Shown here: positions 1 to 5,408 of the stretch, piece by piece
How positions within the stretch are numbered: the first letter of the stretch is position 1
Layout of the letters: each line of letters begins with the position of its first letter
Assembly (NCBI GenBank): GCA_003165855.1
Contig: PMXH01000320.1
Coordinates: 1-7,064, forward strand
Direction of reading: 5' to 3'
DNA: 7,064 nt
Source: Acidobacteriaceae bacterium
GTDB lineage: Bacteria; Acidobacteriota; Terriglobia; Terriglobales; Acidobacteriaceae
Translations under genes and position numbers: made by a program
Notes under the pieces: generated by a model
The model's input: the letters and a program-made list of their open reading frames with translations, nothing else
Databases searched by the model: none
What the model was told of the DNA's origin: nothing

Positions 1-530
1 AAATCCGCGACACGGAGACGGCGCAGATCGCCATTCAATCGGCGCTCACCGGCCACCTGGTCTTCACCACGGTCCACGCCAACAACGTGGTAGATGTGAT
101 CGGCCGCTTCCTCAACATGGGGGTTGAGCCTTATAACTTCGTCTCGGCGCTGAACTGCATTCTGGCGCAGCGGTTGGTGCGGTTGATCTGTGAATCCTGC
201 CGAACCCCGGTGAATTATCCGCCGGATGTATTGGAGGCCAGCGGCCTGGATGCCGCGCAGTGGTCGAAGGTGGCATTGTATGAGGGGCCGGGATGCATCG
301 AGTGCGCAGGCACGGGCTTCCGCGGCCGAACCGCAATTCACGAATTGCTGGATTTGAGCGATCGCATCCGGGAGATGATTCTGGCTAAGAAGCCGACGTC
401 GGAAATCCGGCGCGCGGCGCGGGAAGAAGGCATGCGTTTTCTGCGCGAGTCCGCCTTGGATAAGGTTCGGCTCGGCCTGACCACGCTGAAAGAGATCAAC
501 AAGGTTACCTTCATCGAGGCTATGCGGTAG
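1..530 (+). CDS. GspE/PilB-type secretion/pilus assembly ATPase, C-terminal part (5' end outside window)
   Basis: Hexameric cytoplasmic motor ATPase that drives assembly of a type IV pilus or type II secretion pseudopilus. The frame is open from base 3, leaving 175 visible residues; Walker A lies upstream of the window. Visible family landmarks are the Asp-box stretch IRDTETAQIAIQSALTGH, the His-box TTVHANN (TLHTND in many PilB/GspE), and the ILAQRLVRLICESC segment. The C-terminal zinc-binding tetracysteine follows as CESC (visible residues 63 and 66) and CIEC (98 and 101), then GTGFRGRTAIHELL. The frame ends at TAG 528-530. The zinc motif favours the extension ATPase (PilB/GspE) over the retraction ATPase PilT. 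The downstream genes are PilM/N/O/P-like, so it probably powers the same machine. The sequence cannot separate PilB from GspE. Confidence 0.95.
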   Translation, partial: IRDTETAQIAIQSALTGHLVFTTVHANNVVDVIGRFLNMGVEPYNFVSALNCILAQRLVRLICESCRTPVNYPPDVLEASGLDAAQWSKVALYEGPGCIECAGTGFRGRTAIHELLDLSDRIREMILAKKPTSEIRRAAREEGMRFLRESALDKVRLGLTTLKEINKVTFIEAMR

Positions 531-533
531 GAA

Positions 534-605
534 GACAGTAGCCAGTTGCCAGCAGCCAGTTGCCAGTTAATTCCGTTCAGGTCACTGACTACTGGCCACT
601 GCCTG
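534..605. repeat. Heptamer-word array A, forming a long imperfect hairpin between ATPase and pilM
   Basis: Heptads in phase from 541: GCCAGTT, GCCAGCA, GCCAGTT, GCCAGTT (541-568). A central spacer (569-582) follows, then words of opposite polarity: CACTGAC, TACTGGC, CACTGCC (583-603). The 13-mer AGCCAGTTGCCAG occurs exactly twice (540-552 and 554-566). Bases 553-567 can pair with 591-605 at 13 of 15 positions around a 23-base loop. It has no T-run, so it is not a classical intrinsic terminator. The architecture matches arrays B and C. The nearest known parallel is the short tandemly repeated repetitive (STRR) heptamers of heterocystous cyanobacteria; membership of any named family is inference. 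Confidence 0.75.
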
Positions 606-744
606 AAGTGCCCTGTCAGGTATTGCAATTAACACGAGATGGCGTTTGAATTGTGAGAGAAGTAAAAGAGCGGTGCAGTGTCCGGTGGGCTGAATTCCGG
701 ATTTTCTGAACCATGGCCACTGATAGAGAGAGTTGACTCCTCAA

Positions 745-1641
745 ATGAGTTCAGGCAACAACACGGCGAAACCGAGGTTGGCGTGCGAGATCGCAGCCGA
801 TCGCGTGCTGGTGGGGCGCATGGCCGAAGATGGCCGCAGCCTGGAAGCCTGCGCGGCACGCGAACTGGCGCCGGGCAGCGTGATTCCGGACCTGGTCGAG
901 GGCAACTTGCGCCAGCGCGAGGCAGTGAGCGCGGCCGTGCAATCGGCATTGGGCAGTGTGGGGGCGCGCTCTCACGACGTAATTGCGGTGGTCCCTGACG
1001 CCGCGGTGCGGGTAGTGCTCCTCGAATTCGACACGCTGCCGGCCGACTCCGAGGAAGCCGCTGGTGTGGTGCGGTTTCGCATGAAAAAATCTCTGCCCTT
1101 TGATGTGGATAAGGCGCGAGTTTCCTACCATGCCCAGAAATCGAGCGAAGGCGTTCGAGTGGTGGCGGCGGTGGCCCTGGCCAGTGTGGTGGAGGATTAC
1201 GAGGCTGCCTTCCGCGACGCCGGATTCAGTCCGGGAGTGGTATTGCCTTCGATGCTGGCAGCCTTGGGCGCAGCGCAGGGACAGCGTCCCACTCTGGTGG
1301 TGAAAGTGGATGCCCGCACCACGAGCATAGCGATCCTCAATGCGGAACAGCTTCAGCTTTTCCGTACGCTGGAAAATACGCGCGGAGTTACGATCACGGG
1401 AGAGCAGTTGGCCGAGGAAGTTTACCCCTCGGTCGTATTCTTCCAGGACACGTATCATCTGAACATAGAAAAGATATTTGTCGCGGGAATATCCGACACC
1501 GGGAGCGCGGCTCCAGCGTTGCGCGCGCAAACCGGCGCGGAGGTCCAGGAACTGGTAAGTTCTTCGCAGTTGGGAGCGGGCACCGGGGGTTCCGTACCGC
1601 GTTGGAGAATGGCCGGGGTGGTGGGGGCTCTGATTTCGTAG
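745..1641 (+). CDS. pilM: PilM-like actin-fold protein of the pilus/secretion inner-membrane platform
   Basis: PilM proteins are cytoplasmic FtsA/actin-like proteins that bind the N-terminal tail of PilN and link the motor to the membrane platform. The product has 298 residues, somewhat short for PilM. Family-like stretches are VRFRMKKSLPFDVDKARVSY (about residues 109-128), the FRDAGFSPGVVLPSMLAAL hinge region (156-174), a phosphate-2-like strand VVKVDARTTSIAIL (185-198), and GVTITGEQLAEEV followed by IEKIFVAG near the end. There is no membrane segment except a weak hydrophobic C-terminus. The N-terminal strand LACEIAADRVLVGRM lacks the usual D-I-G signature, so nucleotide binding may be degenerate. 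I chose ATG 745 because AGAGAGAG at 725-732 sits 12 bases upstream; the in-frame TTG at 733 abuts that purine tract. It lies between the ATPase gene and pilN. A GspL-like role is the main alternative. Confidence 0.85.
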   Translation: MSSGNNTAKPRLACEIAADRVLVGRMAEDGRSLEACAARELAPGSVIPDLVEGNLRQREAVSAAVQSALGSVGARSHDVIAVVPDAAVRVVLLEFDTLPADSEEAAGVVRFRMKKSLPFDVDKARVSYHAQKSSEGVRVVAAVALASVVEDYEAAFRDAGFSPGVVLPSMLAALGAAQGQRPTLVVKVDARTTSIAILNAEQLQLFRTLENTRGVTITGEQLAEEVYPSVVFFQDTYHLNIEKIFVAGISDTGSAAPALRAQTGAEVQELVSSSQLGAGTGGSVPRWRMAGVVGALIS

Positions 1642-1651
1642 TGCGAAAAGC

Positions 1652-1700
1652 GTCGCTAGTCGTTGGTCGTTAGTCCTTGGCCAACGACCAACGACCGAAG
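1652..1700. repeat. Heptamer-word array B, perfect 13-bp hairpin between pilM and pilN
   Basis: Seven consecutive 7-base units fill 1652-1700: GTCGCTA, GTCGTTG, GTCGTTA, GTCCTTG, then the complementary-sense GCCAACG, ACCAACG, ACCGAAG. Bases 1659-1671 (GTCGTTGGTCGTT) are the exact reverse complement of 1683-1695, a perfect 13-bp stem with an 11-base loop. The palindrome TTGGCCAA lies at the centre. The array begins ten bases after the pilM stop and ends four bases before the pilN ATG, so the 3' part of the last unit (GAAG) is also the only Shine-Dalgarno-like sequence for pilN. It has no T-run. It could be a mobile or amplified repeat, an RNA processing or stability element, or a translation modulator; the sequence does not decide. 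Confidence 0.85.
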
Positions 1701-1704
1701 ATAT

Positions 1705-2322
1705 ATGCGTCTCGACATCAATCTCGCCAGCCAGCCCTACGAAGACGCGCGGGAATTTTGGCTGCGTTGGGGAACGGGCCTGGCGGCTGCGGCCATCCTG
1801 ACGCTGGCCTTGCTCACGCTCACCATTACAGGCCGGTATGCGGCCCGGCGCGATCACGCCAGGATCGCCGACTTGCACGCCCAGATCGCGCAGCTCGACC
1901 GGACTCGCACGCAGGACGAGGCGTACCTCAATCGGCCCGAGAATCGGGCCACGCGAGACCAGTCTCAGTTTCTCAACGAACTGATTGAGCGCAAGTCATT
2001 TTCCTGGACGCGGGTGCTCGAAGATCTGGAAAAAGTGATGCCGGCCCGGGTCCATCTGGTTTCGATTCATCCCGAACTAGATGAGGACAACCAACTGGCG
2101 CTGAAGATGACAGTAGCCGGCGACTCACGCGAGCGAGCCATCGAATTGGCCCGCCGCATGGAAGATTCGCGGCGCTTCACCCAGACTCGTATCGACGACG
2201 AGAGTCTAAGATCTTCGACCGGTGGAGACACCATTGAACTCACCATCAATGCGATTTATGTTCCCGAACTGGTTCCGGTCCAGACGCCAAAGCAGGAGAT
2301 TTCCAAGAGGAGCAGGCCCTGA
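1705..2322 (+). CDS. pilN: PilN-like inner-membrane platform protein
   Basis: PilN has a short cytoplasmic tail that docks into PilM, one membrane helix, and a periplasmic domain that pairs with PilO. The 205-residue product begins MRLDINLASQPYED, matching the family's INL-type PilM-binding tail. A transmembrane helix follows at about 23-43 (TGLAAAAILTLALLTLTITG), then a charged coiled-coil-like stretch (44-95). The conserved block FSWTRVLEDLEKVMP (99-113) leads into a ferredoxin-like periplasmic domain ending near ELTINAIYV (178-186). ATG 1705 is preferred because the tail motif starts there; the frame is open back to TTG 1663, but that would translate repeat array B. The Shine-Dalgarno is weak (GAAG 1697-1700, four bases away). 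The stop TGA overlaps the pilO ATG by one base, implying translational coupling. Length is normal for PilN. Confidence 0.88.
   Translation: MRLDINLASQPYEDAREFWLRWGTGLAAAAILTLALLTLTITGRYAARRDHARIADLHAQIAQLDRTRTQDEAYLNRPENRATRDQSQFLNELIERKSFSWTRVLEDLEKVMPARVHLVSIHPELDEDNQLALKMTVAGDSRERAIELARRMEDSRRFTQTRIDDESLRSSTGGDTIELTINAIYVPELVPVQTPKQEISKRSRP
2305..2312 (+). promoter_or_regulatory. Shine-Dalgarno of pilO
   Basis: AAGAGGAG lies nine bases before ATG 2322, inside the end of pilN. It supports the one-base TGATG overlap start and is the strongest ribosome binding site in the pil operon. The repeat-preceded genes pilN and the pseudopilin gene have poor or no site. Confidence 0.7.
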
Positions 2323-2861
2323 TGCCAGACTTGCGGCAAACCCGGAAAAACATTAAGACCGCCTTGGCGGTACTGCTGGGGATGGATGTAGTAGCGGTGG
2401 TGGTGCTGCTCTCACCCCTGGTGGGCTCGGCCGACTCGCGACGCCAGGAAATGAACCAGTTATCGAATGAACTGCATGCCAAGACCCTCGTGGTCGAGCC
2501 GCTGACCGACCTGCCCAGAAAAGTGGACACTGCCAACCGGCAGATCACGGACTTCTACAAGAAGCGCTTTCCCGCCCAGGACTCCGAGATCCCCAGCCAA
2601 CTCGGCAAGCTGGCGGTGGCCAATGGGGTAACAATTGAGCAGGTCAAGTACAAAGTGGACGAAGCCGAGATCGGCCGACTGGAGCCGATCGAGATGGACG
2701 CCAACCTTTCGGGCAACTACGTTTCGTTGGCGAAGTTTGTTAATGCGCTGGAACGCGATGACATGTTTTTCATCATCAGCACGATCACGCTAGCCGGCGA
2801 GCAGAACGGGCCCATTAAGCTGCAAATGAAACTTGAGACCTATTTGAAGGCAGGCAGGTAG
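2322..2861 (+). CDS. pilO: PilO-like inner-membrane platform protein
   Basis: PilO forms the periplasmic heterodimer with PilN that aligns the pilus or pseudopilus assembly platform. The 179-residue product has a short basic cytoplasmic tail (residues 1-12) and one transmembrane helix at about 13-34 (ALAVLLGMDVVAVVVLLSPL, with an Asp at position 22). An amphipathic coiled-coil region with many charged heptads follows at about 36-85. The ferredoxin-like domain holds the typical stretches IPSQLGKLAVANGV (88-101) and VSLAKFVNALERDDMFFIIS (133-152). Both ends overlap neighbours by one base (TGATG with pilN, TAGTG with the next gene), so the three genes are probably co-translated. Length is typical or slightly short. 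Confidence 0.88.
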   Translation: MPDLRQTRKNIKTALAVLLGMDVVAVVVLLSPLVGSADSRRQEMNQLSNELHAKTLVVEPLTDLPRKVDTANRQITDFYKKRFPAQDSEIPSQLGKLAVANGVTIEQVKYKVDEAEIGRLEPIEMDANLSGNYVSLAKFVNALERDDMFFIISTITLAGEQNGPIKLQMKLETYLKAGR

Positions 2862-3490
2862 TGAAACTGGGATTCGAAAACCGGAGGAATGCGATCCTGG
2901 CGGCGGTGCTGGGAGTAGTGGCGATCCTGGTTGCTGTCTACGAGTTCATGCCATCCTCCTCGACCATCGCTTCCACGGCGACCGTGACGAACTCAGGAAC
3001 AACTCCGCCGAATGCGGCGCGTCCCGCGACACGGCACGGTTCGGGTTCCGCCCCAGGGAAAAAAGAGCGCGCCCCGCAGAGCCTCGATCCCACTCTGCGC
3101 CTGCAGCAACTCGCGGCGACGGAACAGATCAAATACGAGGGCTCGGGAAGAAACATTTTTGTGTCGCAGGCGGAGGTCGCGATTCCTACGCCGCTGGCGC
3201 CCGGTGCAACGGACAAGGGCAAGAAGGATGCGCAACTGTACCAGCCCCCTGCAGTGCCAGCGCAGCTGCCGATTCCGCTGAAGTACTTCGGATTCTCAAA
3301 CCAGCCTGGAGAACCCAAGAAAGTTTTCCTCTCCAAAGGCGACGATGTTTTCATTGCCGGCGAGGGTGAGATTGTGGACCGCCGCTACAAGGTTGTGCGC
3401 ATCTCTCCGACCTCGGTGGATATTCAGGACGTAGTGGGCAGTGGTCCGCCGCAGAGCATCCCGCTGACGCAGGCAGTAGGAGGAATTTAG
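2861..3490 (+). CDS. PilP/GspC-like inner-membrane anchored periplasmic protein
   Basis: Likely the periplasmic link between the inner-membrane PilN/PilO platform and an outer-membrane secretin. The 209-residue product has a short basic N-terminus, one membrane helix at about 11-29 (AILAAVLGVVAILVAVYEF), and a Thr/Ser/Pro/Ala-rich disordered linker (31-75). The segment GSGRNIFVS (95-103) recalls the RNPF/RDPF motif before the GspC/PilP homology region. A C-terminal beta domain (138-205) starts PIPLKYFGF and continues through VFLSKGDDVFIAGEGEIVDR and SVDIQDV. No lipobox cysteine is present, unlike classical lipoprotein PilP, so anchoring by the helix is GspC-like. Start is GTG 2861, overlapping the pilO stop by one base, with GAAGG at 2846-2850 ten bases upstream. 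Its position after pilO suits PilP; I leave the symbol empty because PilP and GspC cannot be separated here. Confidence 0.8.
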   Translation: MKLGFENRRNAILAAVLGVVAILVAVYEFMPSSSTIASTATVTNSGTTPPNAARPATRHGSGSAPGKKERAPQSLDPTLRLQQLAATEQIKYEGSGRNIFVSQAEVAIPTPLAPGATDKGKKDAQLYQPPAVPAQLPIPLKYFGFSNQPGEPKKVFLSKGDDVFIAGEGEIVDRRYKVVRISPTSVDIQDVVGSGPPQSIPLTQAVGGI

Positions 3491-3589
3491 TAATCGGGTA
3501 ATCTTGTAATTGCACAGCTTTGTAATTTGGCAGGCTCTCCGGAACAATCAAATTACGAAATTACCCGATTATCAAATTACAAAATTCTG
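3490..3589. repeat. Octamer-word array C, inverted array filling the pilP/pseudopilin gap
   Basis: An 8-base period runs through the whole gap. Left units are GTAATCGG (3490), GTAATCTT (3498), GTAATTGC (3506), a degenerate unit (3514) and GTAATTTG (3522). After a GC-richer spacer (3530-3549), the right units are in complementary sense: AAATTACG (3550), AAATTACC (3558), CGATTATC (3566), AAATTACA (3574), AAATTCTG (3582). TAATCGGGTAAT (3491-3502) is the exact reverse complement of 3560-3571, and GTAAT/ATTAC words inside it can extend the stem. The array begins on the last base of the upstream stop codon and ends on the base before the next ATG. It is strikingly AT-rich inside a GC-rich operon. 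Its word differs from those of arrays A and B, but the inverted layout is the same. Confidence 0.8.
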
Positions 3590-4618
3590 ATGGCTTCGTT
3601 CTCCAGCACGCGTCCGTCACCACGCCGGCTTCGCCGGGGTGAGGACGGCTACGTTCTGCTCACGCTGCTTCTCGTGTTCGCTCTGATGGCTATCGTGGCC
3701 ACCGGAGTTATTACCGAGATTTCGTTTGAGATCCGGCGGGACCGGGAACAGGAGATGGTCCACCGCGGAGTGCAATACACGCGCGCCATCCGCGCCTACT
3801 ACAAGAAATTAGGACGTTACCCCACCCGGCTTGAGGATCTCGAGAACACCAACAATCTGCGCTACCTGCGCAAACGCTACAAAGACCCCCTGAACTGCCG
3901 AAACTCCAAGTGCCAGGACTTTAAACTGCTTCACTTCGGGGACCCTGGGGTATCGATGGGTGGCAGCTTCGGCGGTGGAACTATTCCCGGCGCGACTCCC
4001 GCGGCCTCTCCCGGAGGATTAAGCGGCTCCGGACCGAGCAGTTCAGGATTTGGCGGCTCATCCTTTGGTAGTTCAGGTTCTAGTGGTTCCGCGTTCGGCG
4101 GTTCCGGAGTCAACAGTTCCGGCGTGTTCTCGCAGTCGTCGGGATTTGGAGGAAACTCCAACTCCCAAACAGCCTCGGGCCAGCAGGGGACAAGTTCGGC
4201 TCCAGGATCGGATCCTACCGATGCTTCTGCCCAGGTCGTCCCGGGCACAGCACAGGGAAACACTGGTTCGAGCAGCCAGCAGGTCTTTGGCGGAGGACCG
4301 ATCGTGGGCGTGGCCAGCATCAGCAAGGACAAGACTATTCGTGAGTTTAATAAGAAAAGGAAATACAACGAGTGGCAGTTTATCTACGATCCAACCGCCG
4401 ACCGCGGAGGCCTGATCACTACACCCTACCAGCCTGCGCTGCAAAACTTCAGTGCTCAGCAGGGAATTGGCACGCCAGCGGGACAGATGGGACAGGGCCA
4501 GCCGGGAAGCTCTTCTTCTTTCAGCAGTGGGTTCGGGCAGTCTTCGGGCTTCGGCAATAATTCGACTTCGGGCGCGCCTCCGTCGCCGGTGCAGACACCG
4601 GCCAATCCTCCACAATAG
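3590..4618 (+). CDS. Prepilin-type (type II secretion pseudopilin-like) protein with Gly/Ser/Phe-rich insert
   Basis: Probable minor pseudopilin or pilin-like subunit. The 342-residue product has a basic leader (RRLRRGEDG, ending at residue 20) and then YVLLTLLLVFALMAIVATGV, a class III prepilin signal cut after Gly20 by prepilin peptidase. Position +5 of the mature protein is Thr, not the usual Glu. The GspG-like globular part includes RAIRAYYKKLGRYPTRLEDL (66-85), RYLRKRYKDP (91-100) and a CRNSKC cysteine pair (103, 108). Residues 122-235 form a low-complexity Gly/Ser stretch with repeated FG and GFGG motifs. Globular sequence then resumes as KDKTIREFNKKRKYNEWQFI (247-266), followed by a second Ser/Gly/Pro-rich tail (288-342). 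ATG 3590 directly abuts array C and has no Shine-Dalgarno. The frame continues up to TTG 3527, but that would translate the array. It is the last gene of the operon. Confidence 0.8.
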   Translation: MASFSSTRPSPRRLRRGEDGYVLLTLLLVFALMAIVATGVITEISFEIRRDREQEMVHRGVQYTRAIRAYYKKLGRYPTRLEDLENTNNLRYLRKRYKDPLNCRNSKCQDFKLLHFGDPGVSMGGSFGGGTIPGATPAASPGGLSGSGPSSSGFGGSSFGSSGSSGSAFGGSGVNSSGVFSQSSGFGGNSNSQTASGQQGTSSAPGSDPTDASAQVVPGTAQGNTGSSSQQVFGGGPIVGVASISKDKTIREFNKKRKYNEWQFIYDPTADRGGLITTPYQPALQNFSAQQGIGTPAGQMGQGQPGSSSSFSSGFGQSSGFGNNSTSGAPPSPVQTPANPPQ

Positions 4619-4665
4619 GCGCGGGCTGCGTCAGTCGGTTCTGCAAAAACGCCTCTGCAAAAGAG

Positions 4666-4694
4666 AACGGCCTCATCCGCGGGATGAGGCCGTT
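4666..4694. terminator. Bidirectional intrinsic terminator between convergent genes
   Basis: A perfect 13-bp stem: AACGGCCTCATCC (4666-4678) pairs with 4682-4694 around a 3-base loop. On the + strand it is followed by TTTCCTTCT-like pyrimidines, an imperfect tail. On the - strand the stem is followed by CTCTTTTG, a better T-run. It sits between the pseudopilin stop (4618) and the iron-sulfur carrier stop (4755), as expected for a terminator shared by convergent units. Confidence 0.85.
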
Positions 4695-4754
4695 TCCTTC
4701 TACGAACTTTTCGCGTCAAGTTTCCTGAAGCAACGGAAACCTACCGGCTGAACC

Positions 4755-5135
4755 TTATACGCTAAACGATGATCCGCAGCCGCAGGTGCTCTTCACGTTC
4801 GGATTCTCGAACTTGAAGCCGGCGCCTTCCAGGGTCTCCACGTAATCGACCATGCAGCCATTCAGATACATGACTGAAGTGGCATCGACGAACACCTTCA
4901 ATCCGTCCATCTCGAAAGTCTTGTCCATCATTCCGGCAGCGTTTTCAAACTGCATGGAATAGGAGAAACCTGAACAGCCGCCACCCACCACGCCGATGCG
5001 CAGACCGGCGGGTACGGGATTCTGCTGTCCCATGATCTCTTTCACTTTGGCCACCGCGCTGGCGGTGAGCGTAACCGGTGCGGTCTTCTTCACTTCCGGG
5101 ACGGTTGGGTTAACGGGAACAGTTGTCGTAGCCAT
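4755..5135 (-). CDS. A-type iron-sulfur cluster carrier (IscA/ErpA/SufA, HesB family)
   Basis: A cytoplasmic A-type carrier that receives Fe-S clusters from a scaffold and delivers them to apo-proteins. The 126-residue product contains the family core ITLT-like VTLTASAVAKVKEI (21-34), LRIGVVGGGCSGFSYSMQF (45-63) with Cys54, VFVDATSVMYLNG (81-93), and the C-terminal CGCGSSFSV with Cys118 and Cys120. These three cysteines are the conserved cluster ligands. A fourth cysteine (Cys94) lies in the YLNGCMVDY segment, where the family usually has a non-cysteine residue. The N-terminus carries about 19 extra Thr/Val/Pro-rich residues before the core. Start ATG (5135-5133) is fixed by AAGGAGAT nine bases upstream. 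It is monocistronic here, with no isc or suf genes beside it, which suits a stand-alone ErpA-like carrier; the exact subgroup is unresolved. Confidence 0.93.
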   Translation of the reverse strand: MATTTVPVNPTVPEVKKTAPVTLTASAVAKVKEIMGQQNPVPAGLRIGVVGGGCSGFSYSMQFENAAGMMDKTFEMDGLKVFVDATSVMYLNGCMVDYVETLEGAGFKFENPNVKSTCGCGSSFSV

Positions 5136-5144
5136 TCGTTTGGT

Positions 5145-5152
5145 ATCTCCTT
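5145..5152 (-). promoter_or_regulatory. Shine-Dalgarno of the iron-sulfur carrier gene
   Basis: Read on the - strand this is AAGGAGAT, an almost ideal ribosome binding site nine bases before the ATG at 5135. It fixes the start codon and so shows that the Thr/Pro-rich N-terminal extension is translated. Confidence 0.8.
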
Positions 5153-5169
5153 GGCTCTAAAGTCTCTAA

Positions 5170-5178
5170 ATTATAGCA
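5170..5178 (-). promoter_or_regulatory. Extended -10 promoter of the iron-sulfur carrier gene
   Basis: The - strand reads TGCTATAAT, a consensus TATAAT (5175-5170) with the upstream TGn extension. Extended -10 promoters need little from the -35 box, and none is convincing here. Transcription would start near 5163, giving a 5' leader of about 28 bases that contains the Shine-Dalgarno. I see no IscR- or Fur-like operator. Confidence 0.6.
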
Positions 5179-5298
5179 GAGGCTGGCAAGCAAACGGCAG
5201 CACAATCGGAATGCGGCCAGCGGCTACCAGATCCCCTTGTGGTATTTGATGCCAGGCGGCCGGGAGACGATTCCCTTAGCGACACTTGCCAACGGGTC

Positions 5299-5304
5299 TA
5301 TAAT
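5299..5304 (+). promoter_or_regulatory. Candidate -10 box for the small membrane protein gene
   Basis: TATAAT matches the consensus exactly and lies in the gene-free space upstream of the 95-residue ORF. At 17-base spacing the -35 position (5276-5281, TTAGCG) is poor. A TTGCCA at 5286-5291 is too close to serve as a -35. Transcription would start near 5311, leaving an untranslated leader of about 98 bases with only short possible stems and no riboswitch I recognise. Confidence 0.4.
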
Positions 5305-5408
5305 GTTTGCGTTAGGCCCTTCCTCCAGGTTGAGGATTGTAGGCTGAGGCCTGCGTCCTGGAATCTTGGGGGAGTTGCCAACAGGCTTGCAATCTGTCGA
5401 GGTGGCCT

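Noticed and set aside
646..674. TTGAAT as a -35 box for a pilM promoter
   Set aside because: No acceptable -10 lies 16-18 bases downstream, and pilM is probably read through from the ATPase gene.
751..1878. 375-residue open frame on the - strand opposite pilM
   Set aside because: It is antisense to a well-recognised gene, its translation is rich in His, Arg and Gly with no domain pattern, and it arises from codon bias in GC-rich coding sequence.
534..3589. The word arrays as CRISPR repeats or transposon ends
   Set aside because: There are no regular unique spacers or cas genes, units are 7-8 bases, and no transposase or target-site duplication is seen.
3931..4368. 145-residue - strand frame rich in Pro and Glu
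   Set aside because: It is the antisense of the Gly/Ser-rich insert of the pseudopilin; the composition follows directly from the complementary codons.
4452..4751. 99-residue + strand frame overlapping the pseudopilin end and the terminator
   Set aside because: It runs through the intrinsic terminator hairpin and is Arg/Leu-rich shadow sequence without a ribosome binding site.
5286..5382. Direct repeat TTGCCAAC at 5286-5293 and 5375-5382
   Set aside because: Eight bases, two copies and no symmetry with the promoter; this is within chance expectation for the region.
5381..5397. Anticodon-arm-like stem-loop (ACAGG-CTTGCAA-TCTGT, anticodon TGC)
   Set aside because: No matching acceptor stem, D arm or TTCGA T loop surrounds it; it is probably chance sequence in the leader of the small membrane protein gene.
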